From the NCBI GenBank assembly GCA_028622995.1, contig JAJQJQ010000007.1:1984001-2048000 (forward strand): 64,000 nucleotides of DNA. The letters run 5' to 3'. A program made the translations under genes and the position numbers. The notes beneath the pieces are model-generated. The model was not told the DNA's origin and did not search any database. It worked only from the letters and a program-made list of their open reading frames with translations. Below, in pieces: positions 25,005-36,934 of this stretch (the stretch's first letter is position 1; every line of letters begins with the position of its first letter). Origin of the DNA: Panagrolaimus kolymaensis (taxonomy: Eukaryota; Nematoda; Chromadorea; Rhabditida; Panagrolaimidae).

Positions 25005-25379
25005 ATTTAAATATAAAGGGAGGAAACATAAAAATTTTTCGTTTTTTAGAGCCATCTGAACAAACTACCTCTTTTTTTATAAATTGATTGAAAAAAATTT
25101 ACAAAAAGCAGTGCACTACTTTTTTTAAATTTTTTTAAATCAATTTACAAAAAAAGATGTGGTTTTTTTCAAATGATTCACGAAAAAAATTTATATTTCT
25201 TCGCTTTATATGGATGGAAAAAAAAAGTTGAAAAGGGAAAGGGAAAAGTTGAAAGAGAAGAAGAAAAAGTTGAAGAATGAAATTTTAGATTCTTCGAAGC
25301 TATAGCTATAACATTTTAGGCGCCAAATTAAAGAAAGCGATAATGAAGTGAAAATGGGTGGCAGACGGCCAAAGAAATG

Positions 25380-25520
25380 ACTGGTCTAGCGCTTTGAAAA
25401 AAATGCGACCGCTCGACTTTTTTTCGTTTTCATACGTAAAAAAAATGAAAGCGCTAGATCGTTTTTTAAAAAAAGACGGCGCTAGAACATATTTTTTGAT
25501 TGCGCTGGATCGTTTTATTA
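25380..25520. repeat. Degenerate GCGCTAG repeat cluster
   Basis: CTAGCGC at 25386-25392, then GCGCTAG at 25451-25457 and 25479-25485 and GCGCTGG at 25502-25508. The first and last direct copies extend to GCGCTRGATCGTTTT. It looks like decayed tandem or element sequence in an otherwise AT-rich spacer. Confidence 0.55.
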
Positions 25521-26066
25521 ATTCTTTATTTTATTTGAATAAAGCTGAGCGCAACCAATTAATTAGCATTTTAATGAGTACCTCAATCTTTCAAACATAG
25601 AGAAGAAGAACACATTTATATAAATAATCGTTTATGCTTCTTGTAAAATCTCTGAGCGCAATGGACAAGATAATTTGCACAATTTTGTATATTATAAATT
25701 TTACCAAATCACTTGGAACCTTTATCTTATCTGCTATAAATAGAAAGGATGGTCTCTTTGGGCAAAAAGAAGTTAAAATTTGCATATTTTCCTCAAGTAA
25801 ACCATTAAAAATATATCACATTCGTAAAAAAATTGCAACAAAATGAAGTTTGAGCAAATTTAGGAGTGAATTTCTAAAAGTGGGCATTAGTTTTTAATAA
25901 CTACTACTTTAGAAAAAAAATAGACGAATAGTATCACAAAATGGTGACTTTAAAAATTCGCACCCTGTAAATTGTCTCCAAATTGGGATTGCAAACACTA
26001 CCATTTTTTTGACTATTTTTTTAGACAAAAAAAAATCGCTACTTTTTTTTTCAGTGTACTTATAAA

Positions 26067-27772
26067 TCCTCAAAATGGCAAGATTTCCTTATTAGACGTT
26101 TCCTCATTAGATTTTTGGTACTTTTCCGAAAACAAGAAGGTTTAAAAGTTAAAATTAAAACACAAAAGCAAAATTTATTTAACAATAAAATTCAAAGTTA
26201 AAGCTAATCAAGTAGATAAAATGGTGTTTCATCGAGATCAACGCTTTCTTCTTTTTCATCACACACAGAGCCAACCGGTGAACCATCTTGCACTTCAAAT
26301 ATTGGATCATCAGGAGATTCATATCCTTTTTCAGATGTTGTATCCAATACAGGTTCTTGGAAGGTTGGAGAAAATGTGCCAGAAATATAGTTGTAATCAG
26401 GAGAAGGTGGATTCCAGGATGATGAATACTCATTACAGCTTGATGCTTCCGTTGGAGATAATTTCTTTATATCACTATTCAATGGTACCAAAGGCTGAAA
26501 CAATAATGTTCATAACATTTATAGGAAAAATAAAACAACTAAATTTGCCTTTGATGATAATGGAGTTGAAAATGAAAGGTTTCGATCATTTTGAGACGAA
26601 GAAGAAGATAGTTTCTTTAGGTCATTCAATGGCTTTAAAGGCTAAAATGTGGTTAGTAACAAGGTAAAGAAAGCGAAAGAAACGAAAAGTTACCTTGGAT
26701 GATGATGAAGATTGAGGATGGTGATCTTTCAAAGGAACCGATGGATGTTTGATAGTAATAGGAATTGCATTAGCAGATGTAACGGGTTTATGAGATTCAG
26801 GAACAGATGCTTCACTATCACTTGGAACCGAAGAATATTTAATGGTAGCAGGAAGATGAAGATCATCAGCAAATTTTACGCTTTTACGAGATACAGGTGC
26901 AGAAGATCCAATACCACTTGGAACATAAGAATGTTTGATAATAGGACGTGGAATGACATTAAAAGATGTAGCAGCATGAGATACAGGAAGAGATGATACA
27001 CCAATGTTTGGAACGAAAGGATGCCTGACAGTAGGAAGAGGGATCGCATTAGCAGATGTAGCGCTTATATGAGATACAGGAACAGCTGATGGAATTTTGC
27101 TTTCGTATGATGCATAATCCTAAAAATGGAAACATTTATTAAAATAAAAACTGAAAACCCATACATTTTTTACTCTTTTGATAAGAGAAGATGGTGAATT
27201 TAATTCTATCGGATCATTTGCAGCACGTTTACGTCCTCTTGAAGTTGGCGGTAGAACAGAAGATGAAGCTGATTTCTTATAGTTTTCATGAGATGGCGAA
27301 TAATAACATGGTGAAGAACGTGGTTCCAAGTGCAACTCTTTGTTCATACATTGCGTAAAATCAATAGGATGCGGTCCAATAACACTCAACACTAAAATCA
27401 TGAAAAAAATTTAATATTGTAAAAGATTAAATAAAACTCACCATTTAAATTTTGAAGAGTATTGCTCATTGATTTTTCATGATCTCTTTGAGCCGGATCT
27501 TGCCATGGTGAATAACAACTTGGAAAGTTATAATTTCTTGAAGAATATGATCCAACAGATCCACTAAAAGCATTGGATATCCCGAATGGGTCATTCACAG
27601 GTCTAATCGATCCAATCGAAGATGACAATGGTGTTGTTGAAAAAGAAGATAAAAATGGAGCACTATTTTGATGATTTGAAAACAATGGATTCGTTGCATC
27701 ATACGGCGAATTTGAAGTTGGATAACGAACACTTGAAAATTGATTATTTGCAAGAGGATATCGAGGATTCAT
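26067..27772 (-). repeat. Segmental duplication, copy 2
   Basis: Second copy of the 1.7-kb segment. Left break near 26067 (CTCAAAATGGCAAGATTTCC matches copy 1 with one change); right break at the start codon. Copies are in direct orientation. Confidence 0.95.
26204..27772 (-). CDS. Unknown Ser/Pro-rich protein, duplicate copy 2
   Basis: Exons (minus) 27442-27772, 27165-27391, 26694-27119, 26549-26641, 26204-26494, at the same sites as copy 1; 455 aa. The only coding difference I find is in exon 1, where HQNNAPF of copy 1 is HQNSAPF here (AAT to AGT, minus strand, near 27663). Introns are also alike, so the duplication or a gene-conversion event is recent. The 5' flank differs: a degenerate match to copy 1 remains (GCTGAATACTACT versus GCTGAAGAATACTACT), but the TGACGC array is missing, so expression may differ. 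Function unknown; see copy 1 for the internal repeats, basic cluster and acidic tail. Confidence 0.75.
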
Positions 27773-30700
27773 GGTTGATTGATTGATTTGTTGCGAGTAG
27801 TATTCAGCTTTAGCTGGAATGGAAGAAGAAGCTAACTTGAAACTTTTTTACTTTGCAAAGTTCTTCTAAACTTTTTTCGATGATACGGTAAATAAAATCT
27901 GTGTAAGAGAATTTTTTCATTTGGAAAACATGAAATTTTTATTTGGTGAAAATGTACGATGGTTTTGCTTCTTTTTTGCTGCTAATAAATTTTTTTTAAA
28001 TTTGGTTTTGTAATAATTTATCCATTTCCTTTATTTCACAGACGAAAATATGGTCGCAATAAATTTTTGAATTATTTTCAAACCTTTATTTTTTTATTTT
28101 TTTGGCTACAAAATTAGGTCATTTATTGAGTGTCGCTTTTCTTTTAGCTGGCCATGAGAAAATTATAAACACTTTTAAACCATTCATTATTTTTTTTACT
28201 TAAGGTAAGGCATTAACTATTAGGTACATTTTACAGTTAAACTACCAACCATTAATTACATACTAATATTTAAGATTTTGTAGTTATTATTTATACTACT
28301 TGAATTGGCAACTGATATTCCACTTTATTTTGTTTTAGTTTTGTCTAGCTGCTTTTGTCTTTCTTTTTTATTTTACACTTCGCACAACTTCATTTGAATT
28401 CATACGTCTTATTAATTTAGGACTTTTCATATTTTCCAAATGTGTTTGTTACATATTTTACAAATATTCCAAGCAAGCTTTTAAACTTCTTTTTTTTTTA
28501 AACTAATTTCGAAATTACTCCCTCTAATTTACTTATAAACAAAATCTCAAACATTTTATCATCCCTTTTTTCCTGCGCTTTGTTTATCTTTCCCTTGTGA
28601 TATTTTTTTACGTGAAAACCTCAAAGCATAAGGTTTAAGAATAAAAAATAAATGAAAATTTCGTGAATATTTCTGTTTTTGTCACCGCTCATTTTCATTA
28701 CCGACTATCATGAGCTTTTATGTAATTTCCGTAGTATTAAAGAAAAGAGTTCATCGATCTCTCTTTTTTTTATTGCGCTTACATACTTCTCTTTTTCTTT
28801 TTTTCTTCTTCTCAATCAATTTTTCACATGAGACCAGTTCCGATTGAATCTATGCACACGCGCATTATTTTTTATGTGCTATCATTGATTCCTTCTTCTA
28901 TTTTATTTCATTGAAGTTTCTTTATCGCAAAATTTTATTTATTTGTCTTTTAATCCTGTAGTTTGATATTCCATTCGTTCGACATGATTTTTGTCAAAGT
29001 TGAGTTTCCTCTCTCCTTTTTTCTTTTTCTTCAATGCTGTACTTTTAAATGTTTTTTGTTAGCATTTTTCTTCGTCTTTTTAGTTTCCTCGGAATCTCAG
29101 GTTGCCATTGAAAATGCCTGCGCCTTTTTTCTTTTTTTCCTCTTTAAACAACAACTCTGCAACAGACAGAATTTGAAAGGAGAAGTAGTATACACAAACT
29201 CCAAAAAGCGTCGTCTTCATCGTTTTATTCCCTTCCCTTCTATTTTTTTTTTTGACAATACCGCGACAATATAACGTTGAAAGTTAGTTTAGTTGGTAGT
29301 TGTTGTGTATGTGTGCGTCTCATTGCCACCGTTGTTGTTGCTGCTGCCGCCGCCACTACTGTGTTGTTCAAAAGTTCACACGCTTGTTAGTTAAAAAAAA
29401 CCAAGGCATTTTTCTCGAAAGACACAAAAAGGAAAGAAGAGAGAAGAGAGAGCAGAGCCATCCAATAACCAACCACCCAACCATAGCACAACAACATCAA
29501 CATTACAAACACACACGTTCAAAGAGACCTCAGCTGGTTGTTGTGTTGTTTGGGAATGATGATGATGAAAAAAATAAAAAAAGAAGGGAGTCTTTTTTTC
29601 GACCACTGCTGCACACAATGTCGCCTCTTATATTATTTTTTTTCCTTTCGCCTTTTTTTCCGACCTAACTTTTTTTTTCTTTCTCGTCAACTTTGGAAAA
29701 AAAACTAAACTTTTATTGTGTATGTATGTGTTATAATAATGGCGTGTTTAAAATAATGTAAAACAAACCCTCACAATTTTCAAAGTTTGTAAACATTATT
29801 AATAAAATTACTGCTTCATGAATAAATTTTATGATGACGTTTGTCTTTCACATTAAGTGTTTTTTGATTCACGTTTTTTTTTTTTGAGTCATCATCAATT
29901 CTCTGATGAAACTTCTTTTTTTCTTCTCATTTCAAGTTAGTTTATATCCTACTTTTTTGGAAATGTTGGTGTGTCTCCGCATGACACCACAACAACCACC
30001 ACCTCAAACATCATCAACTTCATTGACTTTTTGTTTCTAGTGATCTTTTGAATTTTCGATTGATTAGTCTTTTTTCGTTTTTCCTCTCTTTCTCCATTCT
30101 CTTCGTGTGTGTTTGATTTTTTTTTCTCCCTTCATCGAAAATTATTTTTCTTGTACGTAAAAAGTGCAGTTTGTCATTGCTGCAAAATTTTTTTCTTACT
30201 TACCTTTTTTTTATACTTGTATTTATTGAATGTAAGTAACCACGTGGGGCGAAAAATGATAAATTTCCACGAAATTTAACACAAATCCATAATTTTTTCT
30301 TAAACTCATAAAATTTTTTATAATCCATTTTTGCCATAGTATGTTGCTCTTAGTGGTGGCCAAAAATTGTACAACCTTAATTTACTTTCTTTTTTGAAAA
30401 ACCTTTTTAATGCTTTGATAGTTTACTAGGAAGTATTAGTTCCATGGCGACCAACATCGAATTAGCTTTTTTTCACTCACTCCCACAACATTTTTCATTA
30501 TTATTTTTTGTTTGTTCTTTGCTTTTAAAAAAAGTCCAAAATAAAATTGAAGTTGAATTAATGCGTGGGGTTTTATAAATGCTTCAAAAATGATTTTTTC
30601 AATATTTTCTGTTGTTTCGGATGCTCCCTTTTTAGTTGACGTGTGACAAAAAAATGAATTTTATTTTGTGTATCCAACAAATGCATTTTTTAAATTTCAT

Positions 30701-32464
30701 TTTTGAAAAAAACCAAAAAGAAAAAATGGAGTGAGCAGGTGAATAAATCCGCCAACAACAATATCATCATGAGGCTCATATTATTTTTTGTTCAATAAAA
30801 AACATTCGCTTTCCGCAAATTTTCTTTAAAGCTACTGCTATTTTGAATTTAAAGAAAAGAATGGTGGTGTTTTTCCCCCACAAAAAAGAAATAATTATTA
30901 AATAAAAATTATTTTCAATGGTTGCTTAATTACATTACTTTTTTTTTATTAACAAAAAGTGTTTATTTCAAAATAAGTAGATACTTTTAAAAGAAATCCC
31001 ATCCTTGCTTTTTTTTATGAGATTATCATTTCATTAATCATGTTATTATTTTACTATAGCTTCTTCATCTTCTTTTTATATGTTGTAGTTTCTTCTTTGA
31101 TGATAATAATCCTTTCATGGTTTTAATTTATTTTATTTTCTCCTTCACTACAAAGACATGTGAAAAAAAAAACTTTAAAGAGATTTCTTGTTAACAACCA
31201 CATGCTTCTTTTTATTCTCGTCAAATTTTGTGTTATTTCTTCGACTAATATAAAAACAGCAAGTATACTACGTTTATTAATTTTTGGTCAAATTACGTTT
31301 TCCTTTTTTATTACTAAGAAAATGAGAATTTTCTTAGTTTAAATGTTGTAGTCAACTACCACCACCACGTCTTTTTTCTTCATGCATAAGAAATGGATAG
31401 GAAAAGGTTAATTAAATATAATTATTACAACATATCCATTTTTGAGCTAAAAACCTTACAAATAAATATTTAAACATTTGGTTAGTAAAAGGGTTAAAAA
31501 AGGAAATTGACGGCTAAAATCATTTGGATGAGAAAAGATAAAGGAAAAGAAGATTTTGTTTTGGGCGAATAATCTTTTCTTTGCTCTGATATTAGACCCA
31601 CACACAAAAATTGGGAAAAAAAAGTTAGTTGATATCAGCGATGAATTTACTTTTTTGACGTCATTAGATTAAGTTTTGATTCTTCCCTTCTTCATTTTTT
31701 TTATCAATATTTTATCTGTTTTTTCAATCATCGGCTTTTATACCAAAATAAGACTTTGTGCTGACAGCGGACTGATTGGAAAATAAGTAGTTCCGTTTCT
31801 TTATTTGTGATGATGGAGTAGAATGTTTATGTTTAAAGACACATATCTTCTTTTTAATTTTCAATCGATTTCTTATTTTTTCTGCTGATTTTTTAATTTA
31901 TATTTTATTTAATTTTAACCATTTAGGATTCTTCAGCCATATTAAATTCTTGAAAATTCCATTTGTTTTTCTTTTGACATGTTCAAAAGGTTTCATCGAT
32001 GTCTGCTTTTTTTTAGTCTATCCTTTTTTATCTTTCGTCTGTCCCCTCGTGAGTCTTATTTTAGTCCTATGGGAAGAATATTTTTTGTTTTTTGTCTTTC
32101 CCATTGACATTTTCTTTTTAATTGCGCTTTTTTTCGTGTTGTTTATTTTCATGTTTTACGCTTCAAAAAGTTCTATTTAAACATACATGCAGCGTACTTT
32201 AATCATTTAAAAACTTTTTTTAGTGAATAGATATTACCAAAGGGTTGTTGGTTGTGGTATTAACCCTTATTTTTCTTTGACGTCATATTTTTATAAATTC
32301 GTTATTCCTATTTTTTGGAATTATTATTCTTATGCATAAAATTGATATTTTTTGATAAAGAAAATAATAATAACACGCGACATTCAGAACGCCCTTTGAA
32401 ATCAAACGTTCCATTATTAAAGTTTTAATTTAATTTAAAAAAAAGAAAGAAAGTAACCGCTTGA
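27773..32464. other. 4.7-kb upstream region of the nuclear receptor gene
   Basis: No exon supported. T-rich on the + strand for much of its length. A more GC-rich patch with TTG/CTG/CCG triplets lies at 29290-29370, and a CA-rich patch around 29460-29540 could belong to a promoter or 5' exon. Two perfect CRE octamers TGACGTCA occur at 31656-31663 and 32278-32285, the second about 180 nt before the start codon. Confidence 0.5.
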
Positions 32465-35400
32465 ATGAAAGAAGAAAAATTACCTTGGCCATCGATAATG
32501 CATCCACCGGGTACACCAATGGATTTTTTGAATCTTCAACCTCCATTATCAGTAAATAATATTCCTTCCACGTCTAAAGTTAGTCAACTCTGTGCTGTTT
32601 GCGATGCACAAGCAGATGGATTTCATTATAATGCTTTAAGTTGCCGAAGTTGTAATGCATTTTTTCGACGTGCTGTCACTTTTAAACAGGTTAGTTTTTG
32701 TTCGCTTCTGTTTATTGTATGAAGGCAGCTTTTATTTGTTTTTGGGGTGAAATTGGAGCAGCAATTTTAATGGCAAACGAAGAGGAAACAAAAAATTTTC
32801 TTTCGGATTTGCACGTTTTTCACTTCATTGTCTTTCTTTCTTTCCTTTTTAATGGAAAAAGGTCGTTTATCGAAAAATATTGAATGTTTAATGACCGCAA
32901 AAAAATTCAAGGAAAATGAAACACTTTTATAAGAAACAAAACATAGGCTACTTACTTTACGGTAGTTTCTGCAAGTTTTAATGCGATCTCAATCCCATTT
33001 TTGCCTTGCAATATTTTTACTTTCATTAAAATCCTTTCATACCTGTTTATGGTTTATTTATTCAGAGTCGAATCAAATAAGGAGAAAAAGATTTTGTCGA
33101 AGGATATCCCAAAACACGGGTGAAATAAATATCCAAAATCGGAGATCGCATCGCAGCAAGAAAAAAAAGATGCAAATATTCGAAGAAATATAGTTTATGC
33201 TTCACCGCTAAAAACAATCTTTTTTAGACGAATGAACATTTGAACTTTAGCCACTGCATTGGTGGTTTGAAGTGACAACAATTTTAGTAGCGTAAAACCA
33301 TTTTTTTGTGCTGCAAAATCTTTTTCATTTATTTCTAAAGTCCGTTTAAAAAAATGAAAACGGACTTTATTTTTTTCGGAAAAAAATGCTGAGAAGAAGG
33401 AACACATTTTTCTTTCAACAACGCAAAAATCAATCGATTGCAATAAATTCAAATGAAATTTTGTTTTTAGACGTATGCTTGCCGAAAAGATAATAATTGT
33501 GACGTAAACCAGTATGTACGCTGTGCGTGCAGAGCTTGCCGATTTTCTAAATGTCTCAAAGCTGGAATGAGGCCCGAAGCAGTTCAGCCTCGACGAGATC
33601 CAACTGGTTCTCAAAAAAATAGGAAGCCACCAAAAAGGAAAAGACTCAACACTGATAACAGTAAGTGAAAAATTTTTGATTGTATAAAAATAATTGAGAA
33701 AAAAGACAAGAACCCATAAATTTTAATGTTTTGACCTTGTGTGGTTACAATTGCCTAGCTTAAGAAATTAAAAAACTTGCTGAGCAAAAAATTCTGTGCA
33801 GCAAACTTTGTTTTGACCTGAAATTTCTTTATTTCAAAATATATGTACGAGACATATAATTCTTAGATTTTTGTTGTTGTCGATGAAGCAGATTAATTTC
33901 CACAAATCCGATACACAAAGGAGTTATTCTTTCTTTTTATTATTTGTTCAGTAATCTATTTTGACCCTTATATTTTTTTCTCCCTACATCTTATAATCAT
34001 GCATTTTTTTATCACTACACTATGTGGACCTTAAACTATTCTTTACTCTGAAATTTTCATTTCCGTAGTTGATGAAGGGATATAATTTCTGAATTCGTTG
34101 ATTTCTTTCAATCGTCATTTTCTTAATTAATAAATAAGCGCATTCGTAGTTTTAGCTGTTCACTTCAAAAGTCAAAATGCTGTATTCCTTTCACCTTTAA
34201 AAAAAACTACACTGTATAAATTGCCTTGAAAAGAAAAGGGAGAAAAACGCTAGCCTAAATTTACGAATTATAGTTACAAAGTACATTAATCAAACATGAG
34301 AAACAGAAAGAAAAAAACTAAATAAAAGGATGACCTCTGTGGTTACTTTTGCTCTATTTTTGAAAGTTTTGCTTTCCATTGAAAAAAGGAAAGGAAATGC
34401 AAACATTTTTTATTTTTTCTTCAATGATTTACTTAGTTTTTTTGAGTTGATCTCATTGGTTTGGTTTAACTAGACAAAATATTTGAGTTTTGAGTTTTGT
34501 GTTTTGACTGAAAATGACTTGGTTGATGTTACAAAAAGTTTTTTGCATCTTTTTCAACCCCAAGAGATTGCTATTTATTGACGCGATTTTTCATTGCATT
34601 TTTCATGTTTCTTACTGTTTGCATCTACATACAAAATTAATTTTTTTTTTGAGATCTCTGATTTCCGATCTTCCGGTCTAGCACCATATTTCTGTTTTGA
34701 ATCTTTATCGACTATCGTTAATCTCAACTCCACCCTTCTTTTCCCATCATCGGCGAAGTTTATTACAAAAATCTTTGACTTTTTATATTTTTATATCAGT
34801 TTTTCTCGTTCTTATTTTTTTTGCCGTCAAATAAATTCAAGCTGCTTCAATTCTTTCCATTGAATTAGGAAAAGAAAATGATGTTTGGTCAATGGCTTCC
34901 TGAAGGAGTTGAAAAAAATGTTGAAGATTGTTTAATTACCTCGGATTTTATCAATAATCAAAAACATAATAGTCAAATTTTCGATTTTGAACCAATCAAA
35001 TCTTTGATTAATCTTGCAATCGTTCAACCACCAACTTGGCAAAATTTACTTAAATTTTTGGGTTTGTACAAATCATTTTTCAATTACTTAAAACTTTTTT
35101 CATTATTTTTTCATTCATTATAAAAAAACAACTGTATTTTAGGCGAGCATCCATCATCATTAACAACGTCGCCTTTAATGCAATTTATCAAATCTGAGCC
35201 TCCACATTCGGTTGATTCAGAAGAAAATAATTTTACTTCTTTTATTTCAAATGGTAATACCAAAGTTGAAATCAAATTTGAGTGTACTCCATCAACTTCA
35301 GCCGATCATAACTCAAATACTAGAAAGCATAAAGCCAATGATGATGAGTTATTAACAAATGACGATGGAGAAGAATTTGATCGTCTTGTTACTGCTTATC

Positions 35401-36237
35401 ATGAACATTTAAAACATATGAATCGTTCTATGATTTCTATTGATGATTTTCTTCGAGAACCTGAAGATGTAAGTTAAAAAAGTGGTAATAAAAACCTTTT
35501 AAGTATCACTATTGCACTCTTCTCAAGCGTTATTCCGTTCGAAAATTATCCCTCGATCATTTTTATCAAGCATCCAAATTTAAAGATATGGTTGCTGAAG
35601 GCAAATTTGCAATGTTGAATAACACTTATGTTCCACCAAATGAAACAGGATTTGAAGGTGTTACGGATGATGAAAAAACTAGACAAGCTAAATTTGAGTA
35701 AGCTAAAAAAATTTATTTTAAAAGCTTTTATAAAATTTTCAATTATTACAGTATCTTTCGCCCAACATTAGATCGATTATGGGCAACTATAGTTATTCCA
35801 TTTTCAAAGATGAATGTTACCGATGCTGAAATAGTTACTTTGCATATTTTGTTATTATGGAGCGCTCAAAGTAAGGCTAACAACACTACATGCATCATGG
35901 TTGACATAATTTTTTAGATAATCGATATGTCTCAGCACCAGTAAAAGAAATTATGAGAAAAAGGCGTGAATGGGCTGTTTCACGTTTATTTGAACATTAT
36001 GAACAAATTGGAATTATTGATCCTGTAGTTCGTTTAGGAGAAATTCTTTTACTTTTACCCGAAATTGAAGTCGTTTGTGATTTACATTGCACTGATTTTC
36101 AAGTTGCAAAACTTTTCCAATTTTGTGGTAACAAACTTGATTATCATTTAAGTACAATTACTAAAAATCCTTTTTATTTTTTAGATTCTCTCAGCTCATA
36201 TTGGTATGATAAATGGTGTTATACCTCACAAGATTAA
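32465..36237 (+). CDS. Nematode supplementary nuclear hormone receptor
   Basis: Exons: 32465-32689, 33471-33660, 34869-35061, 35143-35468, 35528-35697, 35752-35870, 35918-36237. The DNA-binding domain spans about residues 43-115: first finger CAVC ... CRSCNAFFRR, second finger CRKDNNC ... CACRAC, then SKCLKAGMRPEAVQPRRD. The P-box CNAFFRR and the GMRPEAVQPRRD ending are those of the expanded HNF4-derived nematode receptors. A basic hinge follows (RKPPKRKRL). The C-terminal exons are helical and ligand-binding-domain-like (ATIVIPFSKM, IVTLHILLLWSAQ, RLFEHYEQIGIIDPVVRLGE). Exon 2 ends in phase 1 but the exon at 34869 opens in phase 0, so a small exon (3n+2 nt) inside the 1.2-kb intron is missing from this model. 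The exon at 35528 uses an AAG acceptor. The extreme C-terminus after 36150 could also be spliced over a TTTATTTTTTAG. Ligand and exact orthologue unknown. Confidence 0.85.
33661..34868 (+). other. Long intron of the nuclear receptor gene
   Basis: About 1.2 kb between DNA-binding and hinge exons. Phase arithmetic requires an extra 3n+2-nt exon here; I could not identify it with confidence. The frame at 34594-34863 is not protein-like. Confidence 0.5.
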
Positions 36238-36934
36238 ATTTATTTATGGCCATCAATTTTTTCGAAAAAGAATGTCTTTATTCCTAACAGATACATACAT
36301 AGAAGAGAGAGAGTTTATCGAGAGAGTAAGAAAAATGAATGCCAGCTTTTATTTTATAAAATTTTTTTATTATTGTAAAACGTGTACCAGCAACATCTTG
36401 TTTATGCTTTGTTTTTTTTGAGTTTGTTATAATTTTATACCATTTTTATTACCTCTTTATATTTTGTGGAAATATTTTTATTTTTGTTAAAGTTTTTAAG
36501 AAAAAATACGTGTTTAAACTTTAAAGAAAGAATAATTTTTATTTTTTTAAATAATAAACAAAGGCATTTTTTTGAATATAAATTTGCAAAAAACCGGTAG
36601 ATTCGAAAGATACAATAACACATTAAAAAAAGGCAAAATTAAAAAGAATGGAAAGAAAGTGAAAGGTATCAATAAATATTGTAGCAGCTACTAAGATTTT
36701 AATAATGAAAAGATCTTGCATGAGAATTTTGTAAATTAAATATATTTGATTCCAGAGTAGCTATAGTTTCTGCCACTTTTTACTCTTGTCCCCTTCACTA
36801 ATTTGAGCAATAATTCGATTTAAAGAAAAGCTAAAGGCACAAGCTCTGATATTATATAAAAATAATATACAATTTGATAAAAAAAATTTAAAGTTATAAA
36901 GAAGATAAATAGCAAATTTTCTGCACGCATGCTG
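36238..36934. other. Convergent 3' region NHR / PAF acetylhydrolase
   Basis: About 700 nt of AT-rich untranslated sequence between opposing stop codons; no gene seen. Confidence 0.5.

Larger units (their letters stand above)
24181..26066. other. Spacer between the duplicated genes
   Basis: Apart from the palindrome, minisatellite and GCGCTAG cluster, the spacer is AT-rich. Frames at 25358-25600 and 25634-25846 lie over the repeat cluster or lack splice context; I do not call them genes. Confidence 0.5.

Noticed and set aside
24621..25055. Long minus-strand frames with repeating LYLFGDILRF / RYPSLLRRPSS peptides
   Set aside because: They are translations of the 47-48 bp minisatellite; unit-length changes shift the frame every one or two units.
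29300..29668. 122-codon frame with Cys/His-rich start
   Set aside because: Comes from triplet-rich and poly-A/T sequence upstream of the nuclear receptor; not protein-like after the first 25 codons.
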